64,000 nucleotides of DNA from Raphanus sativus (GCF_000801105.2 NC_079512.1:27793848-27857847), one strand, 5' to 3'; shown: positions 50,011 through 64,000, counted from the stretch's first letter. Notes: a model not told the origin generated them from the sequence alone. Numbers and translations are program-made.

Positions 50011-52017
50011 TCACTGAGGAGTTTGTTGGTCGGCAGGAGGATCAGCGGGGGCTGGTGCCTCACCGTCGTTGGGGATCCAAAAAGTGAGAACCGAGGAGGC
50101 AGCAACGAACATTGCTCTACGCGGTGCCCATTTCAGACACGACACTACTCCTATGTTGTTCTCCCACCTCGCCACCTGCATTATTTTTTAGACCAAGTTT
50201 AGATACTGTGACAAGGATAAGGGCAAAAAGAAACAGTAGTTACAACTTTCTTGAATCATATTTCATCATCTTCTAAGTGTCCAGAACTGGTGTATGTATG
50301 TACAATATTAATGGACTGTTCCGTATTTACCTCAGATGGGTTCTCGATGTTCCACGCATGTAAGGTTCCATCTCCTGAACCTGTATCCGAATAAGAATAA
50401 CACTAACTGTGAGTTTTTGATTTGGATGTTGAGAAAATGAGTCATGATCAAAGATACTCTTATCATTATCTGGACAAGTGTGTTACCTGACAGAACATAC
50501 TTGCCATCTGGTGTGAAGGTGGCTTCAATGGATGTACCCTGTGAAGCCTCCAAACTAAAACCGCATTTCTGCAAAACAAAATAAAAATTAAAATAACGCC
50601 GTCTTTTTCTTCAAAGTGAAAGTTACAGAATGGGCTTATTACCTTCTCTCCATGATAAGCATCAAGAACATAGATATTGTTATTTGTGGTAGTAAGAAGC
50701 ATAGATTTTCCATCGTTGCTGAATTTTATATCATTGACCTCAGCAGTATCACCACCCACCAGAAACGTATCAAAGGGACCCTAACAGAAGAGAGATCAAC
50801 TGGGTGGGTTAAGTTAGAAGTACAAGAGAATTCGTTTGCAAGGTTGTGTGTGAATCAAAAGTAACTAGCTAACCTTGTCATAACATCTGGAATCAAACAA
50901 TTTAACAGCACCTCCTTCCATTGCAATTGCAAAGACCAGGCCTTGTTGGTCATAAGCTACTGCAGGTCTCCCACGTAGGTGTAGAATTCCCTATATTCAA
51001 TGAAACTATATACATTGAGCGTAAATCGAGAAAACTGTGTTCTAAAATGTGACATGGTTCCAGCATCTTTCATCAACTATAACTTTCAAGTTGAAATAAC
51101 AAAAAAAGAAGGAGCAACTCCCCGATTGAAACTCTAGCACATTCAGACTTTATACCATATGGAAATTTATCAGAGAAACAATACCTGGCAGGCATTAACA
51201 CGAAGATCCCAGAGTCGGACACTTCGGTCGAGAGAACCAGACATGAAGCTATCATTAATAGGAGACATACAAAGGGATACAACCCTGTCTTTGTGCCCTT
51301 TAAAGTAACGAAGAATCCGATTGTCGTACATTGAGAGATATCTCAAAGATTCTGTTACATGAAAAAAAAAAAAGTATTCATTCAAGTAAGTAAGTGCACA
51401 TCCACCATTATTGAATATCCAATCTCAAGCAAGGCAAGTGAGAAGGAGAAGGAGTCATCATCATCACCTCCAGTGGACTCAAGATTGTAAAGAGAAGAGC
51501 AGATAAGAGAGCTGGGATGATGAGTAAAGCATACACGATCGGTACCATGTTTCTTATGGTATGTTATCTTCACCTGTCTACAGTTTTCAACAAACAAAGC
51601 ATCAGAACAAATTAAAGATTCTTCTTCTCAGTTCCCTAAGCCAATTAGATTCTTCTCTAGCTAGAACACGATGAGCTAGCTATGTAGTAAACCCTAAAAT
51701 TAAGGAAGGGAGGAAGAAGGAGAGGAACTGACTTAGCGTTGGCGATATCGAAGAGGCGTAGTGAATCATCCTCGCTCGATGTTACTAGTAGATCATCAGT
51801 CCTATGGAAACCTAACGAACGTATCTTCCCTCCCTGCCAATTTCCAACAATATGAGACTAATTAATCTCGAAATTGGATTTTTTGGGGGGAGCTAAATCA
51901 GAAATCATATACAATAGGTGAAGGAAAAAAGAGATGAATAGTTCGTACGAAATCAGAGAAGACTGCTCCGATGGCCATCCTGCGTACCAGTCCGTCGTCT
52001 AGCTCCGTCAACGACAT
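50011..52017 (-). CDS. APRF1: WD40 repeat protein, Swd2-like
   Basis: Nine exons: 51949-52017, 51733-51833, 51468-51577, 51185-51351, 50874-50990, 50643-50780, 50487-50568, 50331-50380 and 50011-50175; 332 residues, all in frame. WD-repeat units are clear: IRSLGFHRTDDLLVTSSEDD/LRLFDI, FKGHKDRVVSLCMSP/SGSLDRSVRLWDLR, VNDIKFSNDGKSMLLTTTNN/IYVLDAYHG, and ATFTPDGKYVLSGSGDG/LHAWNI. The tail is Pro/Ala-rich (PAPADPPADQQTPQ). It matches yeast Swd2/human WDR82, a subunit of COMPASS-type H3K4 methyltransferase and cleavage/polyadenylation complexes. The Arabidopsis orthologue (At5g14530, APRF1/S2LA) promotes flowering. Nuclear action is expected. The neighbour on the left is gene-poor TE DNA. Confidence 0.9.
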
Positions 52018-52690
52018 CTTCGAGATTGAACAAACTGTCAAGTGAAGCCCGAGAGAGAGAGAGGCGGAGACAGAGAGAACGAATACGCTCCGGTGAGAGT
52101 TTACTGGGTTTCGCGGGTGGTTTACACGACGTCGTTTATTCAGAATGGGGGAAAAGAATAAACTGCTCGTCGTTCTATTCTAACGAAATAGAACTACATG
52201 ATGTTTGGGCGTAGCAAAGAGAAAACCCTACTATAATTTAGTTTATAATTTTTTGGGGCCAATTATAATTTCAAATATTTACTTTTCATAATTAATTACG
52301 TTTTTCAGTTCAAGTCTATCAAATTTTAAACAGTTTGAAATTAAACATTTGAATGTGAAAGTAAACGTAATTATATGATGAAAATGTGATTTGGTTATCA
52401 AAATGTTTTCTTGAAAAGAAAAATGTCTTACAGTAAAAAGACATTTAAAAGCCTACCTACATATTGTTTTAGTAAATGGTGAGTGCGATTTCAAAAGTGT
52501 CAAATAAACAAAAGGTACGGAACACAGAAGAAAATGAATTTCTGAATCTTTAGTTTCAAACACATATAGAAAGGTCTGAGAAAATAGTAAAATCACAAAT
52601 GAAACGCAGATGTAAATTTGAAGATGTGCTCTCCAACTAGCGATCCATCATGGAGATGAGACTCTCTATACAATGTCATGGGACACACAG
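52018..52690. other. Intergenic, APRF1 promoter and DUF1421 3' flank
   Basis: The APRF1 leader includes a GA-rich run (52052-52078). AT-rich sequence follows. No gene seen. Confidence 0.45.
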
Positions 52691-54645
52691 CTAACGACCC
52701 CCGAACCAACCTCTTGGTGGTTGCTGCTGCTGCTGCTGTTGCGTCACACCTCCATTCATCAGCTTGTCTAAAACAGTATTCAGGTCCACGGCTTGACCGT
52801 TCTCAGTCAACGACCTCACCGTTCCTCTCACTTGGTCTCTTGGGAACCCCATGCTACTCACTTTGTCGATCACATCGTCCACTGGGACATTACTTCCGGC
52901 TCTTGGCGAACCTGATCCTCCTCCACTTCCACCGCTGCTGATAGCTGTAGCCATTGGTAAAGCTTGTGGTAGTGGCCGAGCCATAGGGATTTGCGGATAA
53001 CCAGATCCGCCGCCTCCTCCACTCTGATGCGACGGCTTCAGTGACTGGGTGTTTCCAAACTGCGAAGAGGGTGGCGTGGTATACGGGTAAGGTTCAGGAG
53101 AGTACCCGGAAGGGAAACCTGAACTGGATCTACCTCCTGGTCCGTCGTACATTGATGGTGGCGTTGGAGGACCATTGAAGTACTGTTGAGATGGGGCGGG
53201 AGCAGGAGGTGGTTGTTGACGAGGAGGGTTTGACGGGTAAGACTGCAGAGGGTAAGGTGGTTCCTCCTGGTTGTAGCCTGACGACGGTTGTTGAAGCTGA
53301 GGAGGTGGCTGCTGGGGGTACTGCGGCTGTTGGGGAGGTGTCTGGTAAGGTGGTTGATGGGTTCGAGGAGGGGGAGGTTGATAAGGAGGATTGTTCACCG
53401 GAGGCGGCTGGGACTGACCACCACCAGGCGGGGAGAAATAAGACTCCTGTTGGGGAGGAAACTGGCTGGGAAGCTGAGGCAGTTGTGATGAAGGTGCCGG
53501 GAGACTGTGCTGCGAGGGAAGCTGTTGGATAAATTGTTGAGGTGGGAGGCCCTGCTGAGTAAGAGAAGGTGGAGCTGCAGCAGAAGCTTGCGGCTGAGAC
53601 GGTGCAGCGGGAGGTTGAGCAGTGGGTTCAACATGTGTAGAGTGCTTATCGGAATGCTGCTCTGCCTTCGATACCTGAAGCTTTGAAAGCTGAAGCTGCG
53701 CTTCAAGTATCTCTTGTTTGTCCTTCAACAACTGTACACCGCTTTGCACCTGAATCCAAATTATACAAAACATTGAGTAAGCGTAGAAGCGCTGGTATAT
53801 CAAAAAGTCTCAAAAGTCAAATAGATCATGAGACCACAAACTTCCACGACAGGCAAGAGTCTGGTTATGTCTCTAAATTCAAACTAATCCACATTAGGTT
53901 TCCTTTAAGTTACCTCTAACATGATGTTTTCAAGCTGTCTCATTTTCCCATCAGTGTTTCCGTGACTGTTCCCAACAGAAACTTTCACATCATCCACCAG
54001 ATTCTCGAGATTCCTGGTTCTGCTCTCCAGTTGTGTTAGACGTGCACTGACACCTTCCATGACATGCAGCAAGTTATCGGTATGTTTCTTCAACGCCCGA
54101 TCAATCTCTGATATAATCACCGTCTCAGGGTTGACTCGTTCCTTCTTCTCAGCAAACAACTTCGAAAGCTCAAGAGAGTCAAGGGAACCATAACTCTGCT
54201 AAAACATCAACAAACGCAATAAGTAAGGCCCAAGAGAAACCAATAACTCTTCTAATAACACCCTTAGAACCGATTCCAATTAAGACAATCATAGTAACTG
54301 TAATAAACAGACAAACATAGTAGACTGGTCCCAAATCATAAATTCCTTAGATAATTTTAGGAATCTTACTCTTGCGGATGAGGTTGGAACGGGTAGTACA
54401 TCAGACGCACCCCAGACCCTAGCCCCCGTGGAATTGACAGATCCGGCGAGATCTAAAGCGGAGTGAGACAACCCGACGGTGGAGTTAGGTCGAATAGGCT
54501 GAAAATCGTAGCTCGGGACGATCGCTTCCTTCTTCGAAGCTAAATCATTATCGCCGACACCCAATCTCTGATGATCGCCGTCGTTTGAGTTGTTGTCGTT
54601 CATCAGATCCATTATCTGTTTATCCGAGAACAGAGTCGTATTCAT
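52691..54645 (-). CDS. DUF1421 family protein, Pro/Gln-rich
   Basis: Three exons: 54370-54645, 53914-54198 and 52691-53749; 539 residues. Residues 95-185 are a coiled coil (SLELSKLFAEKKERVNPETV, IDRALKKHTDNLLHVMEGVS, LESRTRNLENLVDDVK). About 240 Pro/Gln/Ser-rich residues follow. The C-terminal DUF1421 block is UBA-like (VDDVIDKVSSMGFPRDQVRG, TVRSLTENGQAVDLNTVLDK), ending in a polyglutamine run and PPRGWFGGR. The role is not established; the UBA-like fold suggests ubiquitin or protein binding, and the low-complexity middle could support condensates (inference). The exon 2 acceptor is TAGCAG: two acceptors three bases apart differ by one Gln. Position suggests the At5g14540 orthologue. Confidence 0.87.
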
Positions 54646-55122
54646 CGATCGAGAGACAGAGATTGCATTATTATATAAAGGTCTCCCCTTTGCTCGATTT
54701 TATATGATTTTTTCTAACTTCCTTGAGAAAAATAATATAAAATCTATCATGAATCCATTAGGTAACTTAAGCAATATTGTGCACTATGAAAATTGGTAAA
54801 GCCCATTGGGCTTAAACAATTTTAATTAACCTATGACAAACTTTAGTTTGTATCGACATCTAGTTTCAAACAAAACTCGATGTAGGACATAGGACGAAAA
54901 TGTCCATGTGTTATACACTGTGTTATGCGTGTTACGTCGAGGTCATGCAATAACACAATACAACGCATCGGAGCAGTCTACAAGAGATAATCAAGTTGAC
55001 AATTCAATGTCTAAACTTTGGATACAAACATCTATCAATTCAATATGTATAAACTCAGCTGTTACATACTTGACAAGTTTATTACGCTTTAATTTGTTCA
55101 AGTAGAAACGGCTTTGCGGTAA
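54646..55122. other. Intergenic, no gene seen
   Basis: DUF1421 promoter side and the NRT2.7 3' flank. In Arabidopsis MIR398B and MIR398C lie near here by my memory; no miR398 sequence on either strand was seen. Confidence 0.45.
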
Positions 55123-56648
55123 TCAACAAACGGGACGTAGTCTACCACTAATCACCACCTTATCGTCGTCCTCTTCCTCGTCTCCAAGTAACCGCTGAGA
55201 AGAATCATCGGACTCCGAAGATGATGATGATGGACCACAAAAGATTCCACCCCAGCGTGGAAAGTAAATGAGAGTGACAGAAAGAGACGCGACAAAAGTC
55301 ATTAACCCCATAAGTGAAATGCTTCTTTGCTTTCTAACATCATTGCCGGAAAACAACAAAAGCTGTGTCACCACCGCACCTACAGTCCCGCCACTTCCCG
55401 TCATTCCCGCTACTACTCCTAAAGATCTATCACCGGAAATTAAAAAAAAAAAAAATCAAATAAACTGAAACTAAATACTTTAGACCGAATAGTAAACACT
55501 AACCTAGTGGAGACGAAGGGGACAACGCCAAATATGAGACCAGAAGCAGCTTGAACGAATATAGAGAACACCCACATGACGGCGATGGAGCCCCAGAGCG
55601 AGTTGACTCGTCCGAGTAACAAACACAGCAACCCAGCCACCGACTGCACCGCCCAGAGTCCGCATAGCCTCCCTCTCATCCCGAATCTTTTCCCCAGCAA
55701 GTCGGAAACCATCCCTCCCGCCGGCCGCGACGCGACGTTCGACATCGCGAAACTCGCAGCGATCGTTCCCGCCGCCTCTAGATTCACGCCGAACCGCTCG
55801 TAGAAGTATCCTGCGATCATGTTGTCCGTCGTGAGCTCCACGCCGAACGAGTAACCGTACAGAAGCGCTAGGATCCACGCTCTGTAATCTCCGAGTCCGT
55901 CGAGAAGGATTCGGACAAAACCGGAATGCTCTTCATCTAACGGAGTTCTGTCTTTTTTTCGGTTACCGTCGGGAGTGTCTTGTCCGTAGAGGAGGACTAG
56001 CACGGCGGTTATCACCTGGAAAACGGCGGGGAACACGAACGACACGCGCCAGGAGACATCGCGTGGGAGGAAGCCAGAGATGGTCGTGTAGAGAATAGGC
56101 ATGAGGAGCTGAGAGAGACCTGCGCCGACGTTAGCCCAACCGGCAGAGACGCCGTTAGCTAGACCAACGACGTTACCGGAGAACATGGAGGACATCCAGT
56201 ACTGGTTAGCGACGAAGTTAGCCAGCGAGAAGCCGACGAAGAAGCGGACGAGTACGAAGGAAGCGGGAGAGGAGACGAGCGCGGTGGAGAGGATGGCGGG
56301 AGCGGTGAGGAAAGAGAGGATCGCGGAGGAGGTTCGCGGGCCGATGAGATCGCAGAGCGGGCCCATGGCGAGGCGGGAGAAAATAGAGCCGGCGAAGGAG
56401 GCGATTCCGGCGGCGGATACGGTGGAGGCGGAGAGGCCGAGGTCGGAGGAGATGACGGGGATCAGAGGAGGGATGGAGAAGGTGGAGAAGAAGCAGGAGA
56501 AGAGTGAGAGCCACGCTAGGTGAAAGGCGCGTGAGTGAGGCGAGGAGAGAGAGAAGGGGCGGAAAACGGTGGCTCGGCCGATGGAATCCACCGGGACTGT
56601 GGGATGTTGAAACGGTGGCGTTTCGGTGTTACGTTGAGATGGCTCCAT
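55123..56648 (-). CDS. NRT2.7: High-affinity nitrate transporter NRT2.7
   Basis: Two exons, 55504-56648 and 55123-55426; 482 residues, close to the 493 I recall for Arabidopsis. It is a 12-helix major-facilitator protein of the nitrate/nitrite porter family. Visible signatures are the loop 2-3 motif GPLCDLIGPRTSSAILSF, the NNP motif SAGWANVGAGLSQLL, NQYWMSSMF, and a second loop motif RPAGGMVSDLLGKRFGMRGR. The long acidic C-terminal tail (SSSSSESDDSSQRLLGDEEE) is cytosolic. Arabidopsis NRT2.7 sits in the tonoplast, is expressed in seeds and controls seed nitrate content and dormancy. Unlike root NRT2 proteins it is not known to depend strictly on NAR2. The first exon is GC-rich. Its promoter is the site of the rearrangement at 56.6-58.8 kb. 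Confidence 0.92.
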
Positions 56649-56772
56649 TTATTACGCTGGAAGCAGTGAAGAGCTCGCTATCTGTCTCGACCGACCGATG
56701 AACATTTGTATTTAACAAATATCGTGCTGATTACTGTGTGGCTAGAATAAATCGATCATATAACATCAATTT
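56601..56772 (-). repeat. Inverted duplication, arm 1 (NRT2.7 5' end)
   Basis: 172 bp spanning the first 16 codons, leader and proximal promoter of NRT2.7. It is repeated as reverse complement at 57226-57397 with no mismatch seen. A 453-bp spacer separates the arms. Confidence 0.95.
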
Positions 56773-56852
56773 CTTCAATTAGAAAGAAAATACACGGACA
56801 GAAATGATACTATTGGAGCGTGTAGTTACTATCTTTAGTGTTGTCTTAAGCT

Positions 56853-57177
56853 CCTAACCTTGATATTTGTACTTTTGTATTTTTGCAGAAATGGGATAGG
56901 AAGTCGCGTACTTCTTCATAAGTTTATCATGCCTAACAAACCATACATCAAGTAGAATCAACTCTTATTCAAGGACTTGAGTTGGTTTAGTCCGGTTATG
57001 TAAACCCCTTTATTATCCTCAGTTCTCCACTGCTCAGCCAGCAAGAACATACGAAACACAGTCACACTAATTAATTACACTAAACCTTTGTGAGCCAATG
57101 AATCTGTCTACCAAGAACTATTCACCAGAAACCAACAGCCACAAATTTTAAGAGATTGACAAAATCAATATTTTCAT
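56853..57177. repeat. Direct duplication, copy 1 (empty Helitron site)
   Basis: A 325-bp segment repeated at 57398-57474 plus 58510-58757. The only difference seen is one substitution near 57150 (TTTTA against TTTCA). The A/T site at 56929-56930 is unoccupied here. The last 30 bp (AGATTGACAAAATCAATATT...) is itself tandemly repeated at about 57154 and 57193. Confidence 0.93.
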
Positions 57178-57225
57178 TTTTTTAACAACACGAAGATTGA
57201 CAAAATCAATATTTTCATTTTTTTA

Positions 57226-57397
57226 AAATTGATGTTATATGATCGATTTATTCTAGCCACACAGTAATCAGCACGATATTTGTTAAATACAAATGTTCAT
57301 CGGTCGGTCGAGACAGATAGCGAGCTCTTCACTGCTTCCAGCGTAATAAATGGAGCCATCTCAACGTAACACCGAAACGCCACCGTTTCAACATCCC
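57226..57397 (+). repeat. Inverted duplication, arm 2 (copy of NRT2.7 5' end)
   Basis: Reverse complement of 56601-56772. It contains an ATG at 57350 and codons for MEPSQRNTETPPFQHP, then breaks into the direct-repeat copy at 57398. The duplicated promoter would point rightward, away from NRT2.7. Confidence 0.95.
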
Positions 57398-58757
57398 CCT
57401 AACCTTGATATTTGTACTTTTGTATTTTTGCAGAAATGGGATAGGAAGTCGCGTACTTCTTCATAAGTTTATCACTAGATTTTGAACCGCGCTTTTATCT
57501 TTTATTTTTTTTAAATTTACAAATATTTAGTAAATGTCATATTTAAACCCGACCCGAACCGAGAAATGAATGAGTACCCGAAGATATCCAAAATGAGAAT
57601 ATATCTAAAAATATATGTTATTAATTATATTTATAATTATTATAATATTTTAAATTAATATTATAAATTAACTATAGTAGTTATTTTTGGTACTTTTGAG
57701 TATTTTTGAATAAAATATGATAATTTGGATAAAAGTTTACCCAAAAAACTGTATAGAATGAATATTTTGGTTACTTTCGGTTACTTTTGAGTAATTTGGA
57801 TACAAAAATTTGAACCAAATCAGATACTTTGGTTACTTTGAGTACAAATAACCGAACCCATTTTAGATACTTTGGTTATTTGGTTATTTTTCAGGCTCTT
57901 ATGCATGAGAACCGAATCCACCCGGATCCGGAAATACTCAACTCGAACTCGATCCGAAATTTTATAATACCCGAATGGAGTTTAATTTCAAAACTCTAAA
58001 AACCCGATACCCGAAAAAACCGATCCGTACCCGAATGAGTCCCGAACGTCTAGGTCTAATGAGTATTTATGTTTAGAAAATTGAACTTTATTTTTAATGA
58101 ATTAAGTTGGTATAACTCTGATAAAATTAATAAAAGTTATATACTTTTAATAAAGATTTATACTTTTCAACGAAAAAATTCAAATTTTTTTTATGAATGC
58201 TTAAATTATATTAAAAAAGAAAAAACATAATAATTATGTGATTATTTTTTTTTCACAACACAAAATATTAAAAATGATTGAAAATAAACTATTTGAACTT
58301 GAAGAAAAAAAAAATTGGATCTGATTTTTTAATCGGCCCAAATAGCCCAAAAAAGATCTGATGTGAGAAGTGAGCTGGATCCAAAAAAATGACCCAATAT
58401 AAATGTGTTATTATATTACTTGATTGTCCTTAATGAAATATGCAATGTTAGTAAATGAAAGGGTATTTTTAGTAAAAAATCCAATAGAATCCTGCTTTAA
58501 TAGTATAGATGCCTAACAAACCATACATCAAGTAGAATCAACTCTTATTCAAGGACTTGAGTTGGTTTAGTCCGGTTATGTAAACCCCTTTATTATCCTC
58601 AGTTCTCCACTGCTCAGCCAGCAAGAACATACGAAACACAGTCACACTAATTAATTACACTAAACCTTTGTGAGCCAATGAATCTGTCTACCAAGAACTA
58701 TTCACCAGAAACCAACAGCCACAAATTTCAAGAGATTGACAAAATCAATATTTTCAT
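57398..58757. repeat. Direct duplication, copy 2, split by a Helitron
   Basis: Copy 2 of the 325-bp segment, interrupted between 57474 (A) and 58510 (T) by a 1035-bp insertion at exactly the position left empty in copy 1. Confidence 0.93.
57475..58509 (-). mobile_element. Non-autonomous Helitron, 1035 bp, exact borders
   Basis: On the minus strand it starts TCTATACTATTAAAGC and ends GCGCGGTTCAAAATCTAG, between host A and T with no target duplication. The intact empty site in the neighbouring duplicate (56929/56930) confirms both borders to the base. The interior holds CCGAACC/ACCCGAA-rich DNA (57545-58050) and no ORF. The 3' hairpin is short (GCGC core). Confidence 0.95.
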
Positions 58758-59423
58758 AGTTTTGAAAATACTGAATCAAATAACACTGGATTATAACATA
58801 GTTTTGAAAAGTTTTGATTGAATATAACACAAGAATCATTACAAAATATAAACTTTTATAACTCTTTACAAATATATAATCCAATAACACCCCTGATAGT
58901 AAAAAAAAGTTGCCTATTTAATCTATTATCATGTGTAAGATCGTGAATTTATCACGATGTTACTGTTTTAGAAGAAAAAAAACAATTGTTGTGATTTTTG
59001 ATTGTTGTTATACAGATTTTGAAAATTTAAATTTGGTAGTGTCAAAAGACTCAAAACCAAAACTCTATTTATTAGGCCCACCAAAAAAAAACTCTATTTA
59101 TTAAAGATAAGTAGAAGCTTCTAATACCGACAGATAACATATAAGACGTAATTTTAATCAGATTCAGAAGCACGTAATCAAATAGATTTCCTTTTGTCAA
59201 CTAAAAAGAAAAGGAAAAAAAAATAGATTTGTAACAAATAGAAGAAATATGTTTAGAAACGCGTTTCCTTTTCTAGAAGATGTAATGCAAAGCCTATAAA
59301 TATCATAAGTTCCCCTTGCACTCTTCTAATCTCAGACTTTCGCAAACCTTATATAAACATAAACACTTCCAAATATAGTTTCATTCTTTTTTTTCTTCTT
59401 GTATCCATCAAGTAAAGAAGATC
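58758..59423. other. Intergenic, promoter of the small membrane protein gene
   Basis: AT-rich. A candidate TATA box, TATAAATAT, lies at 59295-59303, about 120 bp before the ATG at 59424. No gene seen. Confidence 0.45.
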
Positions 59424-59666
59424 ATGTGTCCTTTGAGGTTCGTATTAGTGTTCTTCTCAGCGGTACTCGCCGGATATTTCGCTTGGAGGACGGTGGATTC
59501 TTCACCGGATCTCATCTCAGAAGACTCACCAGTGGAAGCCAAGGAGAAAGATGATAAACAAGGACTCGGATTCAAAAGAAAGATGGGGAATGGGTTCTGG
59601 AAGTTTGTTGATATGGCTAGCGGAAGGTACCTCTGGAGAAATCTCAAGGAGTTATCAAGTCAATGA
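59424..59666 (+). CDS. Small single-pass membrane or secreted protein, unknown function
   Basis: An 80-residue single-exon gene. The first 20 residues (MCPLRFVLVFFSAVLAGYFA) form a signal peptide or anchor. An acidic middle follows (SPDLISEDSPVEAKEKDDKQ), then a basic/aromatic C-terminus (KRKMGNGFWKFVDMASGRYL, WRNLKELSSQ). A TATA box about 120 bp upstream and conservation at the expected position (At5g14602 type, from memory) support a real gene. It matches no characterised domain I know. The conserved-looking GFWKFVDMASGRYLW may be the functional part. Confidence 0.7.
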   Translation: MCPLRFVLVFFSAVLAGYFAWRTVDSSPDLISEDSPVEAKEKDDKQGLGFKRKMGNGFWKFVDMASGRYLWRNLKELSSQ

Positions 59667-60494
59667 ACAACAACACAGAAAAGAATTCCAGTCTGTTTAG
59701 CCTCTTGTGTACAAAGTATTAGTTCTATCTTTTCTATTATTCCAATAGATTTTGTAATTTAACTAGTTGAATATAAAAACAAAGAACAATTTATTTGTAG
59801 CTTCTTTATGTATTATGAATCGTTAATGTATATTTTAAACTTGAGAAAAATAATACAGACGTCTCACCAACACTTGGCACACATAACCCAAAGAAGAAAC
59901 ACTACAGTCAAAAACTAAAAGTTACAAATCAAATAATTGTATCAGAACAAAGATTAGTTTGTCCCTAGTCCTTACGTTTATAAAATTATTCGCTCCATAA
60001 AAGTAAAATTTTAATTTTTGTTGTACCAACAACTTCATTCATATCTAAGATTGTAATCGAGATGAAGAGGCTCTATCACCTCTTGCATACACCAAGAACT
60101 TTTGAATCAACTGAAAAAAAAACTTTTAAATCAACTAACTCTCAAGATTGATCCAAAACCCTAGTTCGGTTGCCTTGTAACAAAAGCCACTACAAAGTAG
60201 GGTAACATATATGGGCCTAACTATATGGGCCGAGTAAATTATTAGGTTAAACGAAGCGAAGATAAAGCCCGCCCCCGCTCAGGTGCTGAGAGTCGGAGAG
60301 GGAGATATTTCCTTAAAAAAAAAGTGAGAAAAAGTTTAGAAACGAACCGGCACGCGTTTCTCTCCTCCTCTGTGGCGTATATTTCCATAGTGAGTGAGAG
60401 AGTAGAATACTCAAAAGTTATCTGCTTTTCGGATCTTTCTTTGTCTTTAATCTCTGCAACAATACTCTCTCCCTCTCTCGACAGTTAAATCGCA
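59667..60494. other. Intergenic and RH46 leader exon
   Basis: 3' flank of the small gene, then the promoter of the helicase gene. A non-coding first exon ends about 60494 and a 5'-UTR intron runs 60495-60863 (GTAAGT donor, CAG acceptor), just before the start codon at 60878. Confidence 0.55.
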
Positions 60495-60877
60495 GTAAGT
60501 GTTCTCGAAACTTCCTTGACCTTTGTTTTCATCTCCTGAAAAACCCACCCGGATCCGATTTTTCCGAAGTTTTTTTCGCCGGTAGTTTGGGGATTTTAGC
60601 TGCATTTCATCGTTTCACCTAGATTGTCTGTCTTTGTTTGCGCTTTGTCTTGTTGTCTGATAGAATCTGTTCTGTTGCATGTTAGGGTTTTCGTTTGGAC
60701 AGCTAATCGTGACCTCGTTAGGGTTTTTTTTTTTTTTAATCTTTCTTTATTTTCAGACAGTGTTGTGAAAAAAAAAGCCAAAAGCTCTGTCCTTTTTTCT
60801 TTATTTTCAGACATCTGACGGAAACTCTAATCGCTTTTTTGACATGTTTGTTCTTTGTTCCAGGACTTTTTGGTAAA

Positions 60878-64000
<3,123 letters not shown>

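Noticed and set aside
53191..53532. 113-codon plus-strand frame
   Set aside because: Antisense shadow of the Pro/Gln-rich third exon of the DUF1421 gene.
55504..55878. 124-codon minus-strand frame and others over NRT2.7
   Set aside because: Alternate frames of the NRT2.7 first exon, Arg-rich from GC bias.
57350..57397. Second NRT2.7 start on the plus strand
   Set aside because: Only 16 codons are copied before the junction; not a gene, kept as part of the inverted repeat.

Overview
The window is nuclear DNA of a flowering plant in the mustard family, most likely the Brassica/Raphanus tribe. The genes are intron-rich with ordinary GT-AG splicing. The intergenic DNA is AT-rich and packed with Helitrons, hAT elements, a Stowaway MITE and LINE fragments. 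The gene order matches, from memory and not checked by any search, the Arabidopsis chromosome 5 interval from about At5g14250 to At5g14610. Many Arabidopsis genes of that interval are missing, as expected for one fractionated subgenome of a mesohexaploid Brassica.

Layout, left to right: the 3' end of CSN3 (+); a TLC-domain gene with a frameshifted end (+); an arabinogalactan peptide (-); an ENODL21-like phytocyanin (-); a 4.7-kb Helitron carrying a broken FORKED-like (DUF828) fragment; a BAG-like ubiquitin-domain gene (+); a CCT-motif gene (-); an ABHD17-like hydrolase (-); a composite transposon at 19.4-22.1 kb that carries a Ras-group LRR gene fragment and a nested hAT; CYP724A1 (+); RGLG2 (-); SURF2 (-); a TE-rich stretch with an RNase H ORF, a Stowaway MITE and a hAT MITE; a GT17 glycosyltransferase (+); a Helitron with a dead RPA1-like exon (40.8-42.7 kb) followed directly by a LINE remnant; about 5 kb of AT-rich TE debris with two further Helitron termini or elements; a WD40 gene (APRF1/SWD2-like, -); a DUF1421 gene (-); NRT2.7 (-); a structural-variation cluster upstream of NRT2.7; a small membrane protein gene (+); and the start of the DEAD-box helicase RH46 (+), which runs off the right edge.

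The genes do not form an operon or a shared pathway. They are independent plant housekeeping and developmental genes: signalosome, ubiquitin ligase, brassinosteroid-type P450, nitrate transport, histone-methylation WD40, and RNA helicase. The most distinctive biology is in the transposable elements. Upstream of NRT2.7 a segment was copied directly, a second piece containing the NRT2.7 promoter and first 16 codons was copied in inverted orientation, and a Helitron then landed in only one of the two direct copies. The window therefore holds the filled and the empty insertion site side by side. Two other elements carry host-gene fragments, and two RNase H fragments of LINEs each sit within about 25 bp of a Helitron 3' end.

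Exon boundaries were deduced by eye from reading frame, splice consensus and remembered homologues. Gene symbols are orthology inferences.
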